The notes beneath the pieces are model-generated. The model worked only from the letters and a program-made list of their open reading frames with translations. It had not been told where the DNA came from and made no database searches. Made by a program: the position numbers and the translations under genes. A DNA stretch of 26,698 nucleotides, taken from a virus. Positions 1-8,380 of this stretch are shown here, piece after piece. The DNA lies in the IMG/VR virus record IMGVR_UViG_3300029309_000296, positions 1-26,698 of that record. One strand, written 5' to 3'. The stretch's first letter is position 1, and each line of letters starts with the position of its first letter.

Positions 1-215
1 AGTTGACTGTTTTGTATTCCTCGCTCTGTATCGAATTGTTCTGATATCTGGGCCGATGCAGCATTTTCAGCCGCTGCTTTCGCCACTCGTGGAGATGATC
101 CCATCTTTGTAGAGAGCAATTCATTGATTGCGATTTGCTCTTTTATAGTAGGCGTATCTCCTTCGATTTCTATGAAGAAGGACTCATTGGGAAGTTCAAA
201 TTTTAGCTTACCCAT
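1..215 (-). CDS. Virion protein, N-terminal fragment (cut by window edge)
   Basis: An ATG at 215 opens a frame that stays open to the left edge, giving 71 visible codons that begin MGKLKFELPNESFFIEIEGD. The segment TIKEQIAINELLS follows at about residues 23-35. This resembles the N-terminus of large internal or ejection proteins at the end of marine podophage virion operons, but that is recalled similarity only. It starts 9 bases after the stop of the 766-residue gene upstream, so it belongs to the same transcript. The rest of the protein, and any catalytic domain such as a transglycosylase, lies outside the window. Confidence 0.75.
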   Translation of the reverse strand, partial: MGKLKFELPNESFFIEIEGDTPTIKEQIAINELLSTKMGSSPRVAKAAAENAASAQISEQFDTERGIQNSQ

Positions 216-224
216 GACGTACCC

Positions 225-2525
225 TTAACTGGTTTTGAGGCTATATGTAGTGATGCCATCAGCCTCAGAAATATTAAACAAGTCTGAGATTAGCGCGTTA
301 CGCCCAGAAACTCCTTCATCTGCCATATCTTCGCCGAAGACAGAATATGCTCTGTTAACTTGATCAAACAAAGATCGCATGGTGTCATTGTATGCTTTTT
401 CGTTTCTGTACATATCTTTGTTATCGAACTGTTCAATTTCGTTAACAATTTTATCTTTACGAGCTTGGAAGATTCCCTGCGTCTCTTTAATTCTTGCGAT
501 AGCTGCATCAGGGTTGCCAAACCAATCAAGTTTTCCAAGAGCGTCCGCAAGGCGATTAACATCACCCTCAGAAATACCATTACCAGTTTCTTGTGAAAGA
601 AAACGCTTATATTGAGCAATAACTCTAGCTTTAATCGCTTCGGCTTCTTCCAAAGGAATGTTTGTCCCTAATTCCTCAGACTTAAAGTAATCTGGGCCAC
701 CGATAGAACGCGACCACCTGTTAATTGTTTCTTTTACTCTTTGCCCAGTGACGCCGCCCGGTCTTTCAGCAATGCTTCCAATTAGACCTATGACTCCATC
801 AAGAGAGCGAATACCATCATTTACATCCGCAAGGGCAAGGCCATATCTGCCAGCCTCTTGCTGCGGAAGAAGGAACATGGGTTGCCCGTCACCCTTGCGA
901 GTAACATATGTAATCGTAAGATTGTCCATGCCCGTAATCGGCTTTTGTGTGGTTTTGTTCTCTGTTTCCGTACCTTTCTTGGACATCTCCAAGAGTTTAA
1001 TCTGACGGTCGTATAAGAATTTTTGATATTGAGCGTCCTCTTCAAGCCGGGCCTTGAGAGTGGCATCTTCAACGGCGTTAATTCGATCTACCATTCTGTC
1101 GTTAAGGGTATCGCGGCGATCACGCAGATAAGTGACTTGGTCATTAATAAACGCTGTTCGGGCAGCCTTGTCCTTGCTTTGTTGTGTAAGAGCAAACTGA
1201 CCGGCGGCAAGCTGAGAAGCTCTTGCATCCTTCTTAGCTTGAACCATAAGCGGCAGAGCCTTCTCACCAGCAGCGCCTGTCTCGCTAAGAATTTTGCCAA
1301 CGTTGAATCCCTTGCCAGCTTTGTTCTGCATAAGAGCAAGGCCAAAAGCTGTCAAAGCTGCTGAATTGTCAGGCTGACCTGAAACATTAATACCAGTGGC
1401 ATCAGAGAATATTTGTTTGTATTCCTCAATCGTTTTTGCTTCTGCGGGGGCTTGCCCCAAAGCTTCCAAAACGCTGTTTGTCGAACTTTCCAACAAATCT
1501 CGGTAAACGTTTTTTTCTTCAGGTTGAGTCGCTACATCAGCGCCAAAGCGAGGATTTATTTCTACAAGATCATCGAATTGTTCGGTAATGTCAGTCACAT
1601 CACCTTGCGTAGTCGTTGTTTGTGTGGCGGCTCCTGAGCCGTCGCCGGTCATGTCAGTACCGCGCTCTGCTCCACCCGTGACATCTTGAGCCATTGCCCC
1701 AGCGTTGGCTTGCGCTTGAGCAGCGGCAGCTTCGTCTGCATTAGCACTGCTTTCAGCCAGAAGTCTTTGAATGATGCTTTGATCGTCGCCAAATAAGGTG
1801 CCACCCGCGGGATTTCTGTCTTCTGGCTCTGGCATAAATACATTGCCCCCAACGAATTGACCATCGGGTCCAACATCGCCAGTGAAGCTAGTACTTCCGA
1901 AATAGCTATCGGACAAATCACGAGCGGCTCCTTGTTGAGCCAGTAGCGCAGCCGTTTGATCTTCTGGCGTAGGTATCTGCTGATAGGTAGGGCCGCCAGC
2001 AATGCCTTGTCTCAGACGGCGCTCTTTTTCTGTCATAAAGGCAGCCTTATCAGCCCTAGCCTTTGCGGCTTGCTGCTCTGCGAACAAACCCTCTGCAATG
2101 GGCATCACGGTTTCGTCTACATAAGTTTGATAAGTAGGAGAAAAACCAGTTGTGACTGCCGCGTGAAGAGGGGCCGCTATATAAGTTCCTGTTTCATCTA
2201 TCAGTCTATTAGCTAAGAAGCCCGGAACATTTGCTACGCCACGAAGCAATTGTGAAACAGGGGTACTACCCGCAGACACATCAAGCATGGGTATTGGAGA
2301 GCTAGTCTTTCTTACCTGCTCAAGAGATGCGTCAAGATTCGTACCAAAATCTCCGAAAGGGAACATTTGTTCGACAGCGCCGCGCAATTGTCCGGGGTTA
2401 GTAGCCGGTGGCCTTGAGGAAGCAAAATAGTCGATTGGCGCGGCTGTTGTGCCGATACCACCACGCAATGCGCGAAGCCTGTCAAGAAACCCAGAATCTC
2501 TTTGATTGGGGAGCCGATCAACCAT
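225..2525 (-). CDS. Large internal virion / DNA-ejection-type protein
   Basis: This is a protein of about 766 residues. Two ATGs stand in tandem (2528 and 2525). The sequence TAGGAG lies upstream, and the second ATG has the better spacing of 6 bases, so I chose it. The N-terminal 240 residues have no recognisable enzyme motif. An Ala/Gln/Thr/Gly-rich low-complexity stretch covers about residues 255-325. A strongly charged helical segment, probably coiled coil, covers about 455-525. The C-terminal 200 residues look alpha-helical. No signal peptide or transmembrane segment is obvious. Size, helical character and position after the tail hub suggest an internal protein ejected with DNA, in the functional place of P22 gp20/gp16 or T7 gp15/gp16. 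I see no direct sequence motif that proves this. Confidence 0.7.
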   Translation of the reverse strand: MVDRLPNQRDSGFLDRLRALRGGIGTTAAPIDYFASSRPPATNPGQLRGAVEQMFPFGDFGTNLDASLEQVRKTSSPIPMLDVSAGSTPVSQLLRGVANVPGFLANRLIDETGTYIAAPLHAAVTTGFSPTYQTYVDETVMPIAEGLFAEQQAAKARADKAAFMTEKERRLRQGIAGGPTYQQIPTPEDQTAALLAQQGAARDLSDSYFGSTSFTGDVGPDGQFVGGNVFMPEPEDRNPAGGTLFGDDQSIIQRLLAESSANADEAAAAQAQANAGAMAQDVTGGAERGTDMTGDGSGAATQTTTTQGDVTDITEQFDDLVEINPRFGADVATQPEEKNVYRDLLESSTNSVLEALGQAPAEAKTIEEYKQIFSDATGINVSGQPDNSAALTAFGLALMQNKAGKGFNVGKILSETGAAGEKALPLMVQAKKDARASQLAAGQFALTQQSKDKAARTAFINDQVTYLRDRRDTLNDRMVDRINAVEDATLKARLEEDAQYQKFLYDRQIKLLEMSKKGTETENKTTQKPITGMDNLTITYVTRKGDGQPMFLLPQQEAGRYGLALADVNDGIRSLDGVIGLIGSIAERPGGVTGQRVKETINRWSRSIGGPDYFKSEELGTNIPLEEAEAIKARVIAQYKRFLSQETGNGISEGDVNRLADALGKLDWFGNPDAAIARIKETQGIFQARKDKIVNEIEQFDNKDMYRNEKAYNDTMRSLFDQVNRAYSVFGEDMADEGVSGRNALISDLFNISEADGITTYSLKTS

Positions 2526-2534
2526 CATGCGCTC

Positions 2535-3434
2535 CTACTGTGACTGTGCGCCGGATTGAATGCCTTGTAGAGCAGCATAAGTGCCAATCCCTGCTAAAAA
2601 CGGATTAGTATCAGGCGTCGTCGTAGACCTAAACGTAGACGATAGATCACCGCTAGGCAGTCCTTTAAGAAGCTGTTGACCAAGCTGTAAGCGTGTAAAC
2701 GGTTCTTGTGATTGTTGAATAAGGTTTTGCCTTTGTGCTTCCAACTGTTGTTGTTGGAAGTTGCGACCTATTTGCCCAAGATCTGTAAGCATGCCAAGGT
2801 CTGCACGACCAAGTTCAGATCCTACACGACCAATGTCAGCCGTTGTGCCAGCCAGTGAGCCAAATGCCTGCCCAAGACCACCCATAAGCTGTGCGGCTCT
2901 CTGAGAGGCGTTAAGGGCCGTGTCAAAGCCTCTACGTCGAGCCTCACCTATGGCAGCAAGTCTACGCCCTTCAGCTTCTCCAGCCTGCAATCCAAAACGA
3001 GATCCGCCAAATGCCCCTGCTTTTGCAGCTTGCGCAGCTATATTCTGCTGTCCTCTGGCTGCCTGACGATTAATCTCATCAATTACAACGTCTTCATAAG
3101 GATTCATGAACATGCCGACAGAGCGCGTTGGGTCTGCCAGCATTCCTAATCCGCCAGAGAGAGCAGCAGTGCCAGCGCCAGCAGTTTGCCCAGCACCCCT
3201 TACAAATGGAGCAAAAGAACCGAACATTTGTGGGGCAAGAGCAAGAGCCTGTTGTTGAAGCGGATCTAACCCAGCAACTTGAAACTGCGGAAGATTAATT
3301 CCTCTATCTAACAATCCGGGGCTAGTTTGCGTTTCCCCGTCAAACGTTCCAAATGCAGACTGTAAAAGTCGCTTTTCTAATCCCTCAAGGTAGGGCGCTA
3401 AACGTTGTACCTGTTCTACAGTTTGAACTGCCAT
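2535..3434 (-). CDS. Internal virion / ejection-type protein
   Basis: This is a protein of about 299 residues. A GTG at 3437 could add one residue, but the ATG at 3434 overlaps the upstream stop (TGATG) and sits 8 bases after AAGG, so it is preferred. The N-terminus is helical. The central segment around residues 110-160 contains NPYEDVVIDEINRQ and then AAKAGAFGGSRFGLQ, a Gly/Ala-rich motif I have seen repeatedly in marine phage internal virion proteins. Residues 160-260 are Gln/Ala-rich and helical. Its place between the tail hub and the largest internal protein fits a DNA-ejection component that acts in the host envelope. Function is inferred from context and composition, not from a catalytic motif. 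Confidence 0.7.
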   Translation of the reverse strand: MAVQTVEQVQRLAPYLEGLEKRLLQSAFGTFDGETQTSPGLLDRGINLPQFQVAGLDPLQQQALALAPQMFGSFAPFVRGAGQTAGAGTAALSGGLGMLADPTRSVGMFMNPYEDVVIDEINRQAARGQQNIAAQAAKAGAFGGSRFGLQAGEAEGRRLAAIGEARRRGFDTALNASQRAAQLMGGLGQAFGSLAGTTADIGRVGSELGRADLGMLTDLGQIGRNFQQQQLEAQRQNLIQQSQEPFTRLQLGQQLLKGLPSGDLSSTFRSTTTPDTNPFLAGIGTYAALQGIQSGAQSQ

Positions 3435-4261
3435 CACGCCATCCTTTCAAACGCATCCATAAGCTGATACTGAGCCTCAATGCCCATTCTTGCAGCTTCA
3501 TCTTTATTTTTTGCGCCCATCATCTTGCCCAAGCCTTCATTGGCGTCTCTGGTATGAACAAACTCACCAGCCAATAGAAGCGCAGGAACATCATCTTTTG
3601 TGCCTGACCCCTCGCTTGGATCAATGCCGCCAGTGCGGCGAGGGAAGAAATCTGGCTCTCCACCGGACTTCATGTAGTTTATGCCACCAATTTGTCCTCC
3701 GGGGCCGCCAGCGCCAAATGGACGACGCTCATACGATCCGGGCGCTGGGCCAGCTTCCTCGTCACCACCAGCAAGAAGTTGCGCTATCAAGCCAGCGGCT
3801 AAACCTTCGCCAAGATTGGTGTTCAGAAGCTTGAATAAAAGATTGCCGTCTTCTGCGCCAGCTAAGTCGAGGCTTTTTAGAAGCTGACCGCTCATCGTCA
3901 GATTTTCTGTTACATTCGGAGCATCGCCTTTGCCAATCACAGACGCGATACCGCCCCCACCCGTTTTCGCTGGCGGCGTTGTTTGTGCTGGAATCTGAGG
4001 CATCATACCGGGCGGACTTTTGCCAGCTAATCGTGACGCCTGAGTTGTTGGCGCTGCTTGCTGCGGCCCACCAAACACAGCACCGCCAATGCCACCAAGG
4101 AGAGCGGAGCGCAAAGCATCTTTAGGTTTCTGGCCAAATGCAATGGAACCAATGCCAGAAGCTAAAGCAGAGCTTAGTATTGGGTTGCCCGGAAACATTC
4201 CGCCAACTGCCGGGCCAAGTACAACTGGAGCCGCTACTTTTAAAATATCGCTTAACTTCAT
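3434..4261 (-). CDS. Virion-associated protein with amphipathic Gly/Ala-rich N-terminus
   Basis: This protein has 275 residues. Residues 1-67 are Gly/Ala/Leu-rich and hydrophobic, with glycine-zipper-like spacing, and could insert into a membrane. A Pro/Gly/Gln linker covers about 68-110. The C-terminal part carries GSGTKDDVPALLLAGEFVHT, about residues 222-241. That motif recurs in ejection and tape-measure-type proteins of marine phages, where it is usually written as G-SGT-D-(V/I)PA-L-GEFV. The stop overlaps the next start (TGATG), so the two are translationally coupled. A role in the ejection apparatus is likely from context, but no enzymatic function is visible. Confidence 0.7.
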   Translation of the reverse strand: MKLSDILKVAAPVVLGPAVGGMFPGNPILSSALASGIGSIAFGQKPKDALRSALLGGIGGAVFGGPQQAAPTTQASRLAGKSPPGMMPQIPAQTTPPAKTGGGGIASVIGKGDAPNVTENLTMSGQLLKSLDLAGAEDGNLLFKLLNTNLGEGLAAGLIAQLLAGGDEEAGPAPGSYERRPFGAGGPGGQIGGINYMKSGGEPDFFPRRTGGIDPSEGSGTKDDVPALLLAGEFVHTRDANEGLGKMMGAKNKDEAARMGIEAQYQLMDAFERMA

Positions 4262-4305
4262 CGGTCAACCCTTAGTAAACAGAACAATTATACGCAAAAA
4301 CTACG

Positions 4306-4536
4306 TTATGTCACGATTTTCACTGTTCCGCTGTCATTGAACAAAGCGCCTGTCTCTAAACCGGAAGAGCTTGTAGGCAAGTCAGTTAAGGTAATTTTAG
4401 TGCCACGTAATTGTCCGGGGTTGCGCTCTTGGGAAATAAATAACTCTAAAGCACGAATTAAATCAGACATATACTGCTGCGTGTACTCACTAGGAGCCTC
4501 TGGTAATCTAGGAGGAGCTACCTCATTTGAAGCCAT
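4306..4536 (-). CDS. Small conserved phage protein following the tail hub
   Basis: This protein has 76 residues. Its start overlaps the stop of the hub gene (TAATG). The first half has APPRLPEAPSEY and a helical segment; the second half ends LPTSSSGLETGALFNDSGTV. This C-terminal pattern (DLPT--(S/T)GL--G--(F/W)-D-GT--(I/V)) is a small family seen next to gp10-like hubs and fibres in marine phages, and I know of no assigned function. Tight coupling to the hub suggests a tail-assembly or virion role. Confidence 0.7.
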   Translation of the reverse strand: MASNEVAPPRLPEAPSEYTQQYMSDLIRALELFISQERNPGQLRGTKITLTDLPTSSSGLETGALFNDSGTVKIVT

Positions 4537-6674
4537 TAACGCCTCCCATCAGGTCGTATGTCAATACGAGGACTGCCTAACTTCCATTTTGCACCCAAAG
4601 CTGAAGACTCTACTCGTAAAGCAAAAGAGCGGCCACGAGCGCGTAAGAACAATTGATTTGTATAAGTCTCCACGGGAGATGACGCTGTGCGAATAGCATC
4701 TCCTGAAGGTGAGTCGTTAAAATCTGCCCCCGGAAAGTTTCTAGTTTTTACCGTAAACGTAGCTTGTGGGCTACTGAGATTTGTTGAGCCGTTAAATGAC
4801 ATGTCCGGTATAACTCTGTTTAGGTAAACAAGCCTGTCACCATCGGCAATGTCGATAACTGAGGATTCTATGAATGAGTTCATGGCAGAGCCATCATCAT
4901 CATAGCCAATTTCATGGTTGTATATATAAGCTGATCCAGCAGCCATAGGCAAAGAGCGCACCCCACGGTCCAACCATGCCGTTCTGCTTAAAGAACCAAA
5001 ATACCAGATTTTTTGTCCGTAGTTGTAAACAACATATTTATCATTATCCGAACTATTTGCAGATGGATAAAACCAAAACACTTCAGAAAATTCAGAGTTG
5101 ACCCCAGCAATCACTTTTTCAGATTGTTCAAAATTAAAATCTAAAAATACTTTTTCTTTAACAGAGCAAGGCAGTTGTTGGGTTTGACCGGCATAAACAT
5201 AGAAATTATCTATGCCCATCCAATATACAAAGTCCTCAGTAGCAACCGCCGCTTGAGAACTCATTATTGTTATATTTGATGCAAGTTGCTGTATGCCGAA
5301 AGTAAAAGGAGGGCCAATAAATCGCATGGAATTTAATGCGGTATCCGTCCACACCAGTATTTCACGCTTTGTTTCTACCGCTTGCATAAAAGTAGATCCG
5401 GCCCCCAGCTTTAAATCACCAGCCGTATTCGTTATGGCCGGGTACCATAATGTTGGGTCTTCTTGACTAGAAAATCTTATAAGCAATGGGTCTTGCACAC
5501 CATCACCCTGAAGATCTGAAGCGCCGCCAATTCCGTCACAGCCGAAAGCAATGACATGGCGGTCTTGATCGGATACCAGTATTTGCTTTGCCTTTGTCGG
5601 CACGCTACGAGAACTGCTTCCGCCAAATGCGCTAAGTTCTACCGCTCGACTAGACAAATTTGTAGATCTGTCCCAATAGTAAACGTTGCTGTCCCGCGCA
5701 TTGATCAGCAGGTCTTCACCAAAGTTATCGTGTGACCATAGACGTATCTGTGTAGTGGTTGTCAGGCCACCAGATGCAGCATCTCCCCAACCAAAATAGT
5801 CGTTAGCTGCACTCGCATTGCCAGATATCAAAGTTACAGTAGCGCCGTTGGCGTGAGCAGCGGCTTCTGTGCCTGATTGTGCGCGTGTCACAGTAAGATC
5901 GTTAGTAGCGACGTTGGTGACTTTCAGTATCTCATTGTCGATCAGGATCAGGTCATTGGTAGCAATGCCTGTGCCACTTGTCACTGTCAGCGTGGTATCT
6001 GAATTAGAAAACTCGCCGCCTTCGTTAATCGTTGTTTCCAGTGCGCCTGCCGCCACGCCGCCGTATAGGCCTGCGCCCCAACCTGTACCACCAACCGTCG
6101 AGTCCAAACCGACGTTGATTTGATATGCGCCCACGGTGCTTGATCCGCCGTTGCCGCTGTCAGAAGAGTTAGCCGCCACACTAGCTGTAATCGTGTAGCT
6201 GTTGGCGTTGATGATACTGACGATCTGATATTCTATATTTAGGATTGAAGCAGTGATGTTGCCACCCAACGAGACTGCACCAGAGAAGGTGACAAAGTCA
6301 TTCTCGACCGCGCTGTGTCCGGCGTCCGTGACAGTGATCGTGGTGCTGCCGTTGGTGGCTGCAAAAGTTACGTCACCCGCACTAGTAGTTACACGCAAAG
6401 GTGTAATGTCGTTAAACCCTCCACCTTCTTCTATGTAGTACTTGAGATGTGTGCCAACGCCGAGATAGTTTGATCCGTCCAGAGCAATCCAATTATGCAG
6501 CGCCCGTGCAGAACCAAGATATGTTGACGACGTTAGCTTCTCCCAGCCGCCCAGCTTTTCTGGATACCCCATACGGAAACGGATTTTGTCACAGTCACGC
6601 CAGCCGCCCTCGTTAGAATACGAGGTGACTTCTTGGTTGATACCGGGGCGAAACTGTAGCTTTGTAAGTGGCAT
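4536..6674 (-). CDS. Tail hub / packaged-DNA stabilisation protein, P22 gp10-like
   Basis: This protein has 712 residues. The N-terminus (MPLTKLQFRPGINQE, then EGGWRDCDKIRFR and GGWEKL at about 22-47) matches the family of marine tail proteins related to P22 gp10, the beta-propeller hub that closes the portal channel and carries the fibres or needle. Residues 300-700 look like beta-propeller blades with repeated aromatic strands. Between about residues 95 and 290 are inserted beta-rich segments, including a module at about 215-287 with LILIDNEILKVT and VTRAQSGTEAAAHANGATV, a common virion insertion. Base composition changes at this insertion. The start overlaps the previous stop (TAATG). Assignment to the gp10-like family is by eye. 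Confidence 0.75.
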   Translation of the reverse strand: MPLTKLQFRPGINQEVTSYSNEGGWRDCDKIRFRMGYPEKLGGWEKLTSSTYLGSARALHNWIALDGSNYLGVGTHLKYYIEEGGGFNDITPLRVTTSAGDVTFAATNGSTTITVTDAGHSAVENDFVTFSGAVSLGGNITASILNIEYQIVSIINANSYTITASVAANSSDSGNGGSSTVGAYQINVGLDSTVGGTGWGAGLYGGVAAGALETTINEGGEFSNSDTTLTVTSGTGIATNDLILIDNEILKVTNVATNDLTVTRAQSGTEAAAHANGATVTLISGNASAANDYFGWGDAASGGLTTTTQIRLWSHDNFGEDLLINARDSNVYYWDRSTNLSSRAVELSAFGGSSSRSVPTKAKQILVSDQDRHVIAFGCDGIGGASDLQGDGVQDPLLIRFSSQEDPTLWYPAITNTAGDLKLGAGSTFMQAVETKREILVWTDTALNSMRFIGPPFTFGIQQLASNITIMSSQAAVATEDFVYWMGIDNFYVYAGQTQQLPCSVKEKVFLDFNFEQSEKVIAGVNSEFSEVFWFYPSANSSDNDKYVVYNYGQKIWYFGSLSRTAWLDRGVRSLPMAAGSAYIYNHEIGYDDDGSAMNSFIESSVIDIADGDRLVYLNRVIPDMSFNGSTNLSSPQATFTVKTRNFPGADFNDSPSGDAIRTASSPVETYTNQLFLRARGRSFALRVESSALGAKWKLGSPRIDIRPDGRR

Positions 6675-7504
6675 TATGGCGTGGGCGTCCCCGGCGCATT
6701 GAACACATCCATGTTGATTGTGCCGGATGCTGGTACGTTGGTGTTACCGTTGACGGCGTCATATCCAAGCACATAGCTACTTGACGATGCGTCGTCTTTA
6801 ACTTTTCGAGTTTGCCCCGCCGTAAAAGAAAGGGAGCCTGTGGAGCTATTTCCGTTTGTAGAGCCGGAGGTTGTGGTGATAGTTACAGAGCTATTGTTGG
6901 TGAAGTCCACATCATATGTTGTGACAGAAGCTCGACGTTGACTGCTTATTCTTGCATAACTGCTGGTGTTGGGGGTCACCACGTCTCCCGCCTGCGCTTG
7001 AAAACTCGTACTAAAAAGAGGGGATGTCGGTGCGCTATTCCATGCCGGACCTTTGAGGTAGGCTTGATATGACCCCGATGCCACACTTCCGATATACGCA
7101 CTAGAAGTTTCTGCCCCCGCTGAGCTTAAAGCCTGTGGCCCAAAAACAACGCTTCCACTACGAGTAATAGTCCATGTGTGACTTACATTTTCATCAGATC
7201 TTCCCGCATTGCCGCCCAGACCTACAATGCCATCGTCTGCTGTGACTGTGTAGCTAGTTGTGCTGCGAACAGTTAAACTGCCGAGTGTTCCAGTAAACGC
7301 CGAAGTTGAGGTGACATCTGCCGTGAACTCGCCGATTGTTTGATCTGACGTGCCACTGGTATTAGCTTGCGCTGTCACTTGTTCGCTGGGAACCTCACTT
7401 CCCCCGCGATAGTATTCCGACAAACTAATTGGGTTTGATCCGCCGTAAAAAGTTTGTAAATCCGAGAAAGAAATCTCGTTTCCTGCGCCGCCATTAACAC
7501 CCAT
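6674..7504 (-). CDS. Fibre/tail-tip-type structural protein
   Basis: This protein has 276 residues and starts directly after the upstream TAG. The N-terminus contains EISFSDLQTFYGGSNPISLS and then EYYRGG (about residues 10-35). That segment is common at the N-terminus of marine phage fibre proteins and probably anchors them to the tail. The rest is Ser/Thr/Gly/Val-rich beta structure with Ig-like character and no cysteine. It lies between a second fibre-type gene and the gp10-like hub. The product is most likely an adhesin or fibre part exposed on the virion. The host ligand cannot be read from the sequence. Confidence 0.7.
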   Translation of the reverse strand: MGVNGGAGNEISFSDLQTFYGGSNPISLSEYYRGGSEVPSEQVTAQANTSGTSDQTIGEFTADVTSTSAFTGTLGSLTVRSTTSYTVTADDGIVGLGGNAGRSDENVSHTWTITRSGSVVFGPQALSSAGAETSSAYIGSVASGSYQAYLKGPAWNSAPTSPLFSTSFQAQAGDVVTPNTSSYARISSQRRASVTTYDVDFTNNSSVTITTTSGSTNGNSSTGSLSFTAGQTRKVKDDASSSSYVLGYDAVNGNTNVPASGTINMDVFNAPGTPTP

Positions 7505-8380
7505 CTATGCCACCGTACCGAATGCTGTTATATCGTCCTTGGCGATCACTGCACCCGTGTCTTGTATGGCGAACACAGCAGTACCGTTATATTTAAAAAT
7601 CAAGTGATCGTTAGAATCTACTTCAATACTCCAGTTGTTCGTGGTGCCGTTAATCTGAAGATCAGAAGCAAAAGCAACCTTGCCGGTGCCGTTGGCGGTC
7701 AACGTGACGTTATTGTTTGCACCATCGGCAATAACGACAGAGCCGGAGTTAGTCCCAGCATTGGTGTTCAGAGTCAAGTCGCCCGTGCCGTTTGTAGTAA
7801 TAGTGGCGTTGGCATTGCTGTCACCCACACGAACAGTGTCCGTGTCGAGTTGCACATCACCCGTGCCATTGGGCGCGATCACGACGTTGCCGTTGGACGC
7901 CGAAGTAATACTGTTGCCGTTTACGTCAAGGTTGCCGCCCAACTGTGGCGTGGTGTCGTTTACAACGTCAAAGGCGGCGACTTGCACTTGTGCGCCAGAA
8001 CCCGCGCCATCCGCAAACACCCAAGCTGTTTCCCCATTCAGGACAGAAGCGTTGCCGCCAGAACCTTGTGTGAAGGTGGCCGTTTGACCAGAACTGTTTT
8101 TAACCAGATACAACTTGTCTTGGTCATTTGGGCTAATGGTAATCGTGTTGGTGCCAGAGGGTGAACCCGCAAGCAACAGAACCTTGTGTCCTCCATCAGA
8201 TAGCGCCCCATCTGTGGTGGTAAGCGTGGTGGTCGTGCCGGACAGAGACAGCGATAACACGCCGTTAACTGCACGGTCAATGATGTCAAAGTTGGTATTG
8301 GTTGTTGTACCCCAAGTACCTGCTTGCTCGCCAGAACCGGGCTTCTCTATGCCAAGATTGTCAGTATATGTAGAAGCCAT
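7505..8380 (-). CDS. Tail fibre protein ending where an S74 chaperone domain usually begins
   Basis: This protein has 291 residues. The N-terminal anchor contains LGIEKPGSGEQAGTWGTTTN and NFDIIDRAVNGV (about residues 9-40), a hallmark of marine phage fibre proteins. A TPQLGGNLDVNGNSI linker follows near residue 143. After it comes a run of beta repeats built on N-G-T-G-(D/K), typical of trimeric fibre shafts. The protein ends in KDDITAFGTVA. In many fibres this segment leads directly into the S74 intramolecular chaperone (SD-RLK), which is absent here. It is directly adjacent to the repeat fibre gene upstream (TAA then ATG). Confidence 0.8.
   Translation of the reverse strand: MASTYTDNLGIEKPGSGEQAGTWGTTTNTNFDIIDRAVNGVLSLSLSGTTTTLTTTDGALSDGGHKVLLLAGSPSGTNTITISPNDQDKLYLVKNSSGQTATFTQGSGGNASVLNGETAWVFADGAGSGAQVQVAAFDVVNDTTPQLGGNLDVNGNSITSASNGNVVIAPNGTGDVQLDTDTVRVGDSNANATITTNGTGDLTLNTNAGTNSGSVVIADGANNNVTLTANGTGKVAFASDLQINGTTNNWSIEVDSNDHLIFKYNGTAVFAIQDTGAVIAKDDITAFGTVA

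Noticed and set aside
2386-4422. Identical 14-base word AATTGTCCGGGGTT at 2386-2399 and 4409-4422, encoding NPGQLRG in two proteins
   Set aside because: It is a single short match between two genes and could be chance or shared linker preference; nothing else in the two proteins is alike.
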